Shown: positions 15,904 through 23,309 of the stretch, piece after piece
How the letters are laid out: every line of letters begins with the position of its first letter
How positions within the stretch are numbered: the first letter of the stretch is position 1
From: CAVYOE01 sp963770155
GTDB taxonomy: Bacteria; Actinomycetota; Thermoleophilia; Solirubrobacterales; 70-9
Direction of reading: 5' to 3'
DNA length: 64,000 bases
Assembly: GCA_963770155.1 (NCBI GenBank)
Contig: CAVYOE010000001.1
Location: forward strand, 1,922,001-1,986,000
Position numbers and translations under genes: made by a program
The notes under the pieces: generated by a model
What the model was told of the DNA's origin: nothing
Databases searched by the model: none
Seen by the model: the letters and a program-made list of their open reading frames with translations, nothing else

Positions 15904-17625
15904 ATGATCAATCTCCGCATCTATCGCGCCAGCCTCTTGCTGGTCCCGATTGCCATCGGCGTCGCGATGTTCTCGCTGGAGTCGATTCCCGAGGGGCAGT
16001 CCTCGACGATTGCGCCTGACGCATTCGACGGCTCCCGCGCGGCTGTCCAGGCACGAGATCTGGCCAGGCGCGTGCCCAGCCCGGCGCCTGGCAGCGACTC
16101 GGACGCCCGCCTCGCGCGCCAGATCGGGCAACGCTTCGGTCAGATCGAGGGGGCGCGTGTAAGCGAGCAGACCTTCACCGCCGAGTACGCGGGAGAGGAG
16201 GTCGAGCTGCGCAACGTGATCGCTGTCCTACCCGGGGAGTCCGAACAACAGGTGGCGCTGATCGCCGGCCGCAACAGCACCGGTGGGGCGGGGGCGGCAA
16301 CCGGCCTTGCCTCCACCTCCGCTCTGCTCGAGATCGCCGAGAGCTTCGGCGGATCGACCCACTCCAAGACACTTGTGTTCGTCTCGACCGACGGCACCTG
16401 GCTGGGAGCCGAGGGCGCGCGGCGCTTCGGCAGCGGGTACGAGGACATCGACCGGGTCGAGGGAATCGTCGTCCTGAGCCAGCCGGCCGCGCTTCGCCCG
16501 CACCAGCCGCTGCTGATCCCGTGGTCCACGGGGCCGCAGTCGGCATCGATCCAGCTGACCAAGACGGTCGGCCTCGCAATCGAGAACGAGACCGACCGCG
16601 CGCCGCGCGACGTGAGCGCGTTCGAGGAGCTCTCCCGCCTTGCGATCCCCTCCGGCCTCGGCGAGCAGGCTCCCCTGGTCGAGGACGGTCTCGACGCGAT
16701 CCGGATCAGCTCCTCGGGGGAGCTGCCCCCCGATGCGATCGACGATGGGCCCAAGGACATCTCACCCGACTCCCTCGGCCAGTTCGGGCGGGCGGCACTG
16801 GCGACGATGCTGGCGCTCGACGCCGCGCCCGAGCCGCCGGAGCACGGCCCCGACGCCTACATCGGCCTCTTCGGAAACCTGATTCCTGGCTGGGCGCTGG
16901 CGCTGATCTCGCTGTCGCTGATCCTGCCGCTCGTCTTCGTCGCCTTTCCCGCGATCGTGCGGACCGCCCGCCGCGGCTCCGAGCAGGTGATCCGGGCCCT
17001 CGGCTGGGTCCTGAGCCGCTCGCTTCCGTTCTTTGCGGCGCTGGTCCTCACCTACGTGCTCGCTGTCTTCGGCCTGATCGACCGGCCGGAGTTTCCCTTC
17101 TATCCCGAGCAGTACCTGCCGGGCACCGGCGGCAAGATTGCGATCTCGCTGATCGCCGCGGTGCTGATCGGCATGCTGATCTGGCTGCGGCCCTGGCGCC
17201 CCGCGCCGGCGATGCTCACTTCCGCGGCTGGGCCGGTGAGTGTCACCTTGATCGCCGCGGTCGGCCTCGGAGTCTGGATCGCGAATCCCTATCTGGCGCT
17301 GCTGTTGGCGCCGGTCCTGCACGCGTGGGTGCTGCTGGCGCCGGAGGAAACGGCGGTCGGATCCCTGCTGGCGGCGGCGATCACGGCGGTTGCCCTGGTC
17401 CCGGCGGCAGCCGCCGTGGTTGCGCTGGCTGCACGCTTCGACGTCGGCGTAGGCTGGGACGTCCTCTGGCAGCTGCTGTTGCTGATCGCCGACGGCCAGA
17501 TCAGCATCTTCCTCGCCCTGCTCGGTTGCCTCGTCGCCGGCTCGGCGCTCGCCGCCCTCGCTCTCGCCCGCGCCCGGATCCGGGTCGAGGCGCCCGAGAT
17601 CAGGGTGAAGGCGACTTCTCCTTGA
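15904..17625 (+). CDS. Polytopic membrane protein with degenerate M28-peptidase-like domain
   Basis: A 573-residue protein. A signal anchor (about 8-25) leads to a roughly 290-residue extracytoplasmic domain and then about 8 hydrophobic helices (from about 325 to 560). The soluble domain follows the M28 aminopeptidase layout: VALIAGRNSTGGAGAATGLASTSALLEIA and VFVSTDGTWLGAEGARRF. However, the expected zinc ligands are missing, with AGRNS (121-125) where HYD is usual, GAATG (130-134) for the bridging Asp, and DGTW (163-166) for the DGEE pair. It is therefore probably a binding or scaffold domain, as in nicastrin and GAA1. A TGATG overlap links it to the next small frame. Confidence 0.7.
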   Translation: MINLRIYRASLLLVPIAIGVAMFSLESIPEGQSSTIAPDAFDGSRAAVQARDLARRVPSPAPGSDSDARLARQIGQRFGQIEGARVSEQTFTAEYAGEEVELRNVIAVLPGESEQQVALIAGRNSTGGAGAATGLASTSALLEIAESFGGSTHSKTLVFVSTDGTWLGAEGARRFGSGYEDIDRVEGIVVLSQPAALRPHQPLLIPWSTGPQSASIQLTKTVGLAIENETDRAPRDVSAFEELSRLAIPSGLGEQAPLVEDGLDAIRISSSGELPPDAIDDGPKDISPDSLGQFGRAALATMLALDAAPEPPEHGPDAYIGLFGNLIPGWALALISLSLILPLVFVAFPAIVRTARRGSEQVIRALGWVLSRSLPFFAALVLTYVLAVFGLIDRPEFPFYPEQYLPGTGGKIAISLIAAVLIGMLIWLRPWRPAPAMLTSAAGPVSVTLIAAVGLGVWIANPYLALLLAPVLHAWVLLAPEETAVGSLLAAAITAVALVPAAAAVVALAARFDVGVGWDVLWQLLLLIADGQISIFLALLGCLVAGSALAALALARARIRVEAPEIRVKATSP

Positions 17626-17744
17626 TGGCTCAGAACATCGGCGAACTACTGCTTTGCATGGAAAGCGGTAGTGCCACGATTCCTGCGAGAAGGCAAGCTC
17701 TAGCACGCCGAATCCGCGCCGTCATGTCCGATTTCGAAGCTTAG
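17625..17744 (+). CDS. Possible 39-residue protein coupled to the M28-like gene
   Basis: The ATG overlaps the upstream TGA (TGATG), the arrangement used for translational coupling. The peptide is MAQNIGELLLCMESGSAT followed by an Arg-rich helix-like end (RRQALARRIRAVMSDFEA), with no recognised family. The segment ELLLCMES lies in a short DNA sequence that recurs inverted at 18558-18593, so part of this frame may be a dispersed repeat rather than a gene. It ends over the stop of the collagen-like gene. Confidence 0.4.
   Translation: MAQNIGELLLCMESGSATIPARRQALARRIRAVMSDFEA
17642..17677 (+). repeat. Left arm of an imperfect inverted repeat flanking the collagen-like gene
   Basis: A 36-base segment around TTGCATGGAAAGC. 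Its reverse complement matches 18558-18593 at about 29 of 36 positions by hand alignment, with a 13-base identical core. Both copies could encode ELLxCMESxSxT-like peptides. Confidence 0.6.
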
Positions 17745-18355
17745 CTCGCGGGTGTCGCAGTCCCGTGCACATCGCAGCTGTTGGCTGCGTCGTTGGCGAC
17801 CGCGTACCAGGACAGCGATATCTCACGGTCGGCGGTGGTGAAGGTAGCCCTCAGAAACTGTCTCTTGAACTCACCGCTGTTGTCGGGTGTCACCGCGAGG
17901 GCATACCCGGGCGCGGAGGTGAAGACGCCATCCGCGAGGATGGACGTCGCCACAGGTAGTGAATCGTTGTTGGTCAGCTCATAGGTTCCATGGACGGTTG
18001 CTCCGTCGACGCTCGACCTCAGATAAACGAAGACGGTGGAAACCCCGGCGACGGTTTTGCACAAAGCGCTCACGGTCAGCTCGTTAACAGTGCCGAGCGC
18101 ACGCACCTGGTTATCCGACTCAGGTTGGCTGAAAGTGAGCCGCAACGCACCGGGCCCCTGGGGTCCGTTCGCTCCGTTCACACCCGCGGCGCCGGGGGGC
18201 CCTGGTGGTCCTGCCGCACGCGAGACCTGCTTCGCGACCTCCTTCTTGACCAAGCTTTTCAGTGAGGGGCCACCGAACGCCGGCGAGACCACGGCCACCG
18301 CCCCAATCAAGGAAAGCACAGCAGTGCCTTGCAGCCACTTCGGCAGGCTTCCCAC
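17741..18355 (-). CDS. Exported protein with short collagen-like Gly-X-Y stretch
   Basis: A 204-residue protein with a signal-peptide-like N-terminus (hydrophobic about 11-27, ending PAFGGP). A basic helix (SLKSLVKKEVAKQVSRA) is followed by seven Gly-X-Y triplets at about 49-69 (GPPGPPGAAGVNGANGPQG). The C-terminal 130 residues are beta-rich and contain two or three cysteines; no known fold is recognised. Similar helix-collagen-beta layouts occur in predicted surface proteins of soil actinobacteria, where the collagen part probably drives trimerisation. It starts at GTG 18353-18355 with an AGGAAAGG site upstream. Lower G+C than the neighbours and flanking inverted repeats suggest a mobile or recently acquired gene. 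Confidence 0.75.
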   Translation of the reverse strand: MGSLPKWLQGTAVLSLIGAVAVVSPAFGGPSLKSLVKKEVAKQVSRAAGPPGPPGAAGVNGANGPQGPGALRLTFSQPESDNQVRALGTVNELTVSALCKTVAGVSTVFVYLRSSVDGATVHGTYELTNNDSLPVATSILADGVFTSAPGYALAVTPDNSGEFKRQFLRATFTTADREISLSWYAVANDAANSCDVHGTATPAS

Positions 18356-18465
18356 CCGAGACCTTTCCTAGGCACCCCCGCTGGAATGCGGGCTGGTCTG
18401 TCGAGGGTACTCCTTTCCGTAACAGCTGCGGCGATCCTGGTCGGTCAGCCGTTCAGCGCGCCATC

Positions 18466-18527
18466 GTGCCGCGCGGGGAGGGTGGCGCCCCAGACTGTGC
18501 CGCGCGGGGGAGGGTGGCGCCCAGACT
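18466..18527. repeat. Two tandem copies of a 31-bp GC-rich unit
   Basis: The unit starts GTGCCGCGCGGGGAGGGTGG and ends CCAGACT, and occurs twice in a row. The copies differ only in G- and C-run lengths that compensate each other. Confidence 0.85.
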
Positions 18528-18557
18528 GCTCCTTCGGGCGGGAAAACGGGAGCACCG

Positions 18558-18593
18558 GTGGAACTCCGGCTTTCCATGCAACGCAGGAGCTCG
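18558..18593 (-). repeat. Right arm of the imperfect inverted repeat
   Basis: Read on the minus strand it contains TTGCATGGAAAGC and matches the left arm at 17642-17677. Together the arms bracket about 950 bp that contain only the collagen-like gene. Confidence 0.6.
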
Positions 18594-18648
18594 AAGGCTT
18601 CACAGTTGAGCGCGGGTCTGGAGACTGGCATCCGTTACGTCTCCTGGG

Positions 18649-19626
18649 TCAGAAGTGCTTGAACCCTTCGGCGTCGAGCTCGCGCCCGGCCTCGTCGCGG
18701 ATGGCGACCCCGGTGCCGTCGGTGACGGCGCCGATCTCGGTCAGGGGGACCGGTTTGACCGCGGCGCGGGCCGCGTCGAGCGCATCTGCGGGAATCGCGG
18801 CAAGGAGCTCGTAGTCCTCACCGCCGGAGGCGGCCAGCTCGCGACCCGCCTCGTCGGAGCCGGCGACCGCGGAGACGCCGGCCTGGACCGGGATCCGTTC
18901 CAGCTCGACCTCGACCGCGACGCCGCTCGCCGCGGCGATGTGAGCCGCGTCGGCGCCGAGTCCGTCGCTCAGGTCGATCATCGCGGTCGCGCCCGCGTCG
19001 GCGAGCGCCCGGCCGGCGGCGAGGCGCGGGACCGGCGCGAACTGGCGCGCGATCAGCGCCTCGGTGTCGCCGGTGCTGCCCTCCTCGATCAGCTTCAGCG
19101 CAGCGGCGGCGCCGCCCAACTCGCCGGTGACCACCAGGACGTCGCCGGGTGAAGCACCGGCGCGGGACACCAGCCGCCCGCCATCCGGCTCCCTCCCGAC
19201 CGCGGTGACCGAGAGCAGCAAGACCGGGGCGCGGTTGACGTCGCCGCCGAGCAGATCGACGCCACACTCTTCGGCTAGCGCGGTCATGCCGCCGTGCAGC
19301 TCGAGCAGGAAGCTCTCCTCGGTCCCATCCGGAGTCCCGAGGACGACGTAGGCCTCCGAGGCCTCGGCCCCCATCGCGGCCAGGTCTGAGAGACCGGCGG
19401 CCAGCGCCTTGCGGCCGACCGCCTCGGGCGGGAACTCGGGCAGCCTGAAGTGGATGTCCTCGATCAGGGCATCGACTGTCGTCACCGTGGCCGGGCCGCC
19501 GCCGGGCGGCTCGACCACCGCGGCGTCGTCGCCAGGTCCGACCCGGACCCGCTTCGACGAGTCAGCGCTCGCCGGCAGGCGCGAGATCAGCTTCTCGATC
19601 AGCTCGAACTCGCCGCTCGAAGGCAT
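18649..19626 (-). CDS. thiL: Thiamine-monophosphate kinase
   Basis: ThiL phosphorylates thiamine monophosphate to the pyrophosphate, the last step of cofactor synthesis. The 325-residue protein has the family's N-terminus (SGEFELIEKLISRL), the nucleotide/metal motif VGPGDDAAVV, DALIEDIHFRL, KALAAGLSDLAAMGA, and DLLGGDVNRAP, then IDLSDGLGADAAHIA and SGGEDYELL. The start at 19626 is fixed by the conserved SGEF. It therefore overlaps the 3' end of the upstream glycosyltransferase by 65 bases on the same strand, an unusually long overlap. It ends the PBP-glycosyltransferase operon. Confidence 0.95.
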   Translation of the reverse strand: MPSSGEFELIEKLISRLPASADSSKRVRVGPGDDAAVVEPPGGGPATVTTVDALIEDIHFRLPEFPPEAVGRKALAAGLSDLAAMGAEASEAYVVLGTPDGTEESFLLELHGGMTALAEECGVDLLGGDVNRAPVLLLSVTAVGREPDGGRLVSRAGASPGDVLVVTGELGGAAAALKLIEEGSTGDTEALIARQFAPVPRLAAGRALADAGATAMIDLSDGLGADAAHIAAASGVAVEVELERIPVQAGVSAVAGSDEAGRELAASGGEDYELLAAIPADALDAARAAVKPVPLTEIGAVTDGTGVAIRDEAGRELDAEGFKHF

Positions 19627-20809
19627 CCTCGGCAGGGTAGGGGGAGGGACGAAAGACCGGGATTACGACCAGCACCAGGTAGGCGAGCAGCAGCAGGTTG
19701 CGGGCGGCAAGCGTCCAGACGAAGTCGCCGGAGAGCACCTCGACGCCGTCATAGTTGGAGAGCATGACCTCGGTCATCACGAAGGCGGCGAGCAGGACGA
19801 CGTTCTCGCGACCGAGCCCGTAGACCGCAGCCGAGAGGGGCAGCAGCCAAAGCAGGAACTGGGGCGAGAGAACTGGCGCCACCACAACCGCGACCGCCAG
19901 GATCGCGACAGAGGCGATCATGACCGGAGTCCGCCGCCGCCAGCACTCGTAGGCGAGGAGCAGCACGCCGCCGATCAAGAGCGCGAACGAGAGCACCTGG
20001 GCCGCCTCGGCGCCGGGGCCGGCCACGTTGAAGCCGCCGGCGCCGGGAACGACTCCGAGCTCGGTGCCGAACAGCAGGTGGGAGACCATCAGCGGGGTCG
20101 CGCCCAGCGTCTCGACCTGGAGCTCCCGGTCGGCGTGGTAGGTGACCGCCGACCAGAAGCCGTCGCCGAGCGCGATCACCAGGACCGCGCCAGCGGCCAG
20201 CGGCACCGCGGCCCAGGCGATTGCCCGCCACGGCCGACGCTCGCCGCGAAGCAGGGCGCCGAAGAGAAGCGCCGGGAACGCCTTCACCGCCGTCGCGGCT
20301 CCGAGCAGCCCTCCCCAAAGTGCGCTGCGGCGCGCCTCGCGCGCGAGGACCGCTGCGAGGACGAGCAGGGCGACGGCGAGGTCGTAGCGGGAGAGGGCAA
20401 GGGGGGCGTCGCCGATCTTCGAGTCGGGCAGGACGACACCGGAGACCGCGATCACGCCAAACGTATAGACGCCGAGCGCCTCCCAGACGCGGCGCGGCGG
20501 CCCCGGCAGCGCCAGAGCCAGCAGCGCCACCACTCCCAGGTCGAAGAGAAGCATCTCGAGCTCGAACGCATCGCGGTAGCCCTCGAGCCCTTCGCTGGCC
20601 GCGGCGGGGCCGACGATCACCGGCAGCGCCAGCGGCGGATACTCGAAGTTGAGATCGTCGTAGGGCCGGTCGCCGTCGAGCACACGCTCCGAGGTGTGCC
20701 AGAGGCCTTCGTCGATCCCGGCGAAGCTGTCGCCGATCGTCGGAGCGAACACGGCCAGGTGGAGCGCGGCGACCACGGCGAGCGCAAGGAGGCGGCCCCG
20801 CCGGCTCAC
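19562..20809 (-). CDS. GT-C fold glycosyltransferase, DUF2029/GT87-like
   Basis: A 415-residue protein with about ten predicted membrane helices. The N-terminal loop after helix 1 carries acidic residues (FAGIDEGLWHTSE) and a YDDLNFEYPPLAL segment typical of polyprenol-phosphate-sugar-dependent GT-C enzymes. FEYPP and ATAVKAFPALL are common to the GT87 mannosyltransferase group. Its GTG start overlaps the upstream stop in GTGA, and its 3' end runs 65 bases into thiL. The acceptor is unknown; an envelope mannan or lipoglycan is likely from the neighbours. Confidence 0.78.
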   Translation of the reverse strand: MSRRGRLLALAVVAALHLAVFAPTIGDSFAGIDEGLWHTSERVLDGDRPYDDLNFEYPPLALPVIVGPAAASEGLEGYRDAFELEMLLFDLGVVALLALALPGPPRRVWEALGVYTFGVIAVSGVVLPDSKIGDAPLALSRYDLAVALLVLAAVLAREARRSALWGGLLGAATAVKAFPALLFGALLRGERRPWRAIAWAAVPLAAGAVLVIALGDGFWSAVTYHADRELQVETLGATPLMVSHLLFGTELGVVPGAGGFNVAGPGAEAAQVLSFALLIGGVLLLAYECWRRRTPVMIASVAILAVAVVVAPVLSPQFLLWLLPLSAAVYGLGRENVVLLAAFVMTEVMLSNYDGVEVLSGDFVWTLAARNLLLLAYLVLVVIPVFRPSPYPAEDAFERRVRADREADLAPAGER

Positions 20810-22047
20810 AGCGGCACCTGGTGAAGGAGGACGTAGCCGGTGAACGCCGCAGCGCCGGCGACGAGGAGGCGGTCCCGCGCGATCGCCGCCAGCGGCAGAA
20901 CCCAGATCACATACCAGGGAGTGAGCCAGCTGGTCGCGAGCAGGAGGCCGAGGGCGGCCCAGCCCGCGGCCCGGACCCAGTCGCCCCCCCGCCAGGTCCA
21001 GAGCAGGAGGCCGGCCACCGCGGCGCCATAGGCGATCAGCGCGACTACCCGGACTGAATCGACGTCGACCCCGAGCTCGCGGGCAACCGTGACCGGGACG
21101 CTGTGACGCGAGGTGAGCTCCTGGTTCTCGCCGGCGATCTCGAGCGCGTCGAGCGGGGCGGTTCCGAACACGGCCAAGCTGACCAGGGCGACGGCGGCGA
21201 GGGCGGCGGCAGCACCGGCGAGCAGCCTGCTGCGGCGCTCGCTGCCGAGTAACGCGAATGGGGCGACGAAGGCGCCGGAGACCTTGACCGCGGCCGCGCC
21301 GACCAGCGCGGCGCCGCCCGACGCTTCCCTGGCGGCCAGCACCCAGGTGATCCCCGCCAGCACCGCAAGCATCATCAACGCGTCGTTGTGCGGACCGCCG
21401 ACCACGTGTACCAGCACCAGCGGATTCAGCGCGACCAGCGCCACGGCGGGGCGCGAGTCGAGCCCGCGTACCTCGGCCGCCCGCGCGACGAGGGCGATGA
21501 GGGCAAGCAGGGCCAGGCCGGTGGCTGCCTTTGTCGCCCACAGAGCGGAACCGACACCGATCTCACCGAGCGGAAGGGAGACCAGGGTGAACACCGGGCC
21601 GTAGGCGCTGGTCGTGTCACGCCACCGTTCGATGAACGCCAGCGCCTCATCCCCGGGGACGGCACCGGGCGCGTAGTCGTAGGGGTTGAGCCCGTGCAGC
21701 ATTTCCAGCCGCGCATAGGAGATGTAGCTGAAGACATCGAGCGAAAGGAGCGGCGGCGCCAGCGTGAACGCAGCGATCAGTCCGCCGCTGACTGCCCATA
21801 GCGCCCGCCGCGGGATCGCGGTTGCGCAGACGATGACCACGAGGTAGAGGAGGAACGCCGACCGCTCGTGGTCGAAATAGAGATCCGGGTCGACCTCGAA
21901 GCCGGAGCCGAAGATTCCGAGGAGCCAGCCGGGGTCCCCCCCGCGGCCGGCCGCCTGGACGACGTCGCGCCCCGGCGCGAACAGCGGTAACGCCGCGGCG
22001 ACAAGGACACCGAGCGCCGCAATCCCGATCAGTCGCCGCGCCCTCAT
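20806..22047 (-). CDS. GT-C fold mannosyltransferase, MptA/MptB-like
   Basis: A 413-residue polytopic protein. It carries FSYISYARLEMLHGLNPYDYAP, YGPVFTLVSLPLG and NPLVLVHVVGGPHNDALMML, features of the actinobacterial polyprenol-phosphomannose-dependent alpha-1,6-mannosyltransferases. A conserved WRGGDWVRAAGWAALGLLLATSWLTPWYVIWVLPLAA block forms the C-terminal helices. It would add mannose from a polyprenol carrier on the outer membrane face. The ATG overlaps the previous stop (ATGA). It is a paralogue of the next gene upstream, sharing nearly all these blocks. Confidence 0.8.
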   Translation of the reverse strand: MRARRLIGIAALGVLVAAALPLFAPGRDVVQAAGRGGDPGWLLGIFGSGFEVDPDLYFDHERSAFLLYLVVIVCATAIPRRALWAVSGGLIAAFTLAPPLLSLDVFSYISYARLEMLHGLNPYDYAPGAVPGDEALAFIERWRDTTSAYGPVFTLVSLPLGEIGVGSALWATKAATGLALLALIALVARAAEVRGLDSRPAVALVALNPLVLVHVVGGPHNDALMMLAVLAGITWVLAAREASGGAALVGAAAVKVSGAFVAPFALLGSERRSRLLAGAAAALAAVALVSLAVFGTAPLDALEIAGENQELTSRHSVPVTVARELGVDVDSVRVVALIAYGAAVAGLLLWTWRGGDWVRAAGWAALGLLLATSWLTPWYVIWVLPLAAIARDRLLVAGAAAFTGYVLLHQVPL

Positions 22048-23309
22048 GGCCAGGGGATGCCGAAGGCGAGTTGCAAGCCGCAGAGCGCCAGCGTCGCCAG
22101 GCGCAGGGGGCGATCGTTGGCGACGGCCGCCAACGGCAGCACCCAGAGCAGGTACCAGGGCAGGATCCAGCTGGTCGCGAGGAGCAGGCCCAGCGTGGCC
22201 CAGCCGGCCGCCCGGACCCAGTCCGCGCCCCGCCAGGTCCAGAGCAGGAGCCAGACCAGGAAGCCAACGTACGCGACCGCCGCGGCCACCCTGGCAGCGT
22301 CGACTGAGACCGACATACCGAACGGCAAGGGCAGGTTGGAGACGATCCGCGGCAGGCTGAGGCGGGTGGTCAGGTCCTGGTTGTCACCGAGGACGCCGAT
22401 GCTCTGCAGGGCACTCGAGCCGAACAGCGGCACCGTTGCGGCAGTCACCGTCGCAGCAACAAGCAACCCGCCAACGACTAACGACGATTTGCGCCGCGCC
22501 GCCACCAGCGCGAATGGAGCGACGATTCCGCCGGTCAGCTTCACTGCCGCCGCCGCAGCAAAGCCAGCGCCGGCCAGCAGCTCGCGGCCGGCGAGCAGCG
22601 CCAGGACCGCAGCACAGGAGACCATGACCATGAGCGCGTCGTTGTGGGCGCCCCCGACAACGTGTACCAGCGTGATCGGGTTGAGAGCGACAAAGGCAGC
22701 GGCGCCCAGCGGCTCGATCTCCCGGCGGCGGGCGATCGCTGCGGTCAGGGCGGCGATCCCGAGCGCGCACACGGCCGCGACCCCTTTCAGGATCCAGAAC
22801 GAGACCGGGACGCTCAGATGGCCCAGCGGCAGCGCCGCGAGCGTGAACGCCGGCCCGTAGGCGCTGGCGGCAAACGGCCAGCCGACATAGGGAAACGCCT
22901 GGTCGTAGGGCAGCTCGGCCGGAGCGAACTCGTACGGGCTCGCCCCGTAGATCTCCGACATGCGCGCATAGGAGATGTAGCTGAAGGCGTCCTGGGAGAG
23001 GAGCGGCGGGGCCAGCGCGAACGCGACCACGCCGACGCCAATTGCAGTCCAGACCACCCGCGGGCCGAGCGCCCCGGCGTGCCGGGCCACTGTTGTCGCG
23101 GCCAGCAGCGCGACCCAGAGACAGGCGTAATATGGCGGCCCGCTCAGTCCCAGGCCCCCTCCATAGATTCCGTCGATCCAGTCGGATCCGTCGGCCGCCG
23201 GGACCACGGAATCTCCCGGCGCCGCCAGCGGGACCGAGACCGCCGCCAGGATCGCAAGCGCGACCCACCCCGCTCGCCGGCTCGGGCGAGGGGATGGAGT
23301 TTCGATCAG
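22044..23309 (-). CDS. GT-C fold mannosyltransferase, MptA/MptB-like (paralogue), probable CTG start
   Basis: A 421-residue paralogue of the adjacent gene, with the same FSYISYARMSEIYGASPYEFAP, YGPAFTLAALPLG, NPITLVHVVGGAHNDALM and WRGADWVRAAGWATLGLLLATSWILPWY blocks. No ATG, GTG or TTG lies in frame near the expected N-terminus. A CTG at 23307-23309 overlaps the PBP stop as CTGA and has GGAG eight bases upstream, mirroring the ATGA/GTGA overlaps of the neighbouring genes. Homology begins shortly after (SRRAGWVALAIL). The start is inference; a start inside the PBP gene is the alternative. Confidence 0.8.
   Translation of the reverse strand: MIETPSPRPSRRAGWVALAILAAVSVPLAAPGDSVVPAADGSDWIDGIYGGGLGLSGPPYYACLWVALLAATTVARHAGALGPRVVWTAIGVGVVAFALAPPLLSQDAFSYISYARMSEIYGASPYEFAPAELPYDQAFPYVGWPFAASAYGPAFTLAALPLGHLSVPVSFWILKGVAAVCALGIAALTAAIARRREIEPLGAAAFVALNPITLVHVVGGAHNDALMVMVSCAAVLALLAGRELLAGAGFAAAAAVKLTGGIVAPFALVAARRKSSLVVGGLLVAATVTAATVPLFGSSALQSIGVLGDNQDLTTRLSLPRIVSNLPLPFGMSVSVDAARVAAAVAYVGFLVWLLLWTWRGADWVRAAGWATLGLLLATSWILPWYLLWVLPLAAVANDRPLRLATLALCGLQLAFGIPWP

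Larger units (their letters stand above)
18356..18648. other. Intergenic region between thiL and the collagen-like gene
   Basis: It holds the promoter side of the collagen-like gene, a 31-bp tandem duplication and the right arm of the inverted repeat. A minus-strand frame (18368-18631) spans it but is built largely on these repeats, so it is not called. Confidence 0.5.

Noticed and set aside
18368..18631. 87-codon minus-strand frame between thiL and the collagen-like gene
   Set aside because: It is made largely of the 31-bp tandem repeat and the inverted-repeat arm, with no ribosome-binding site or domain seen.
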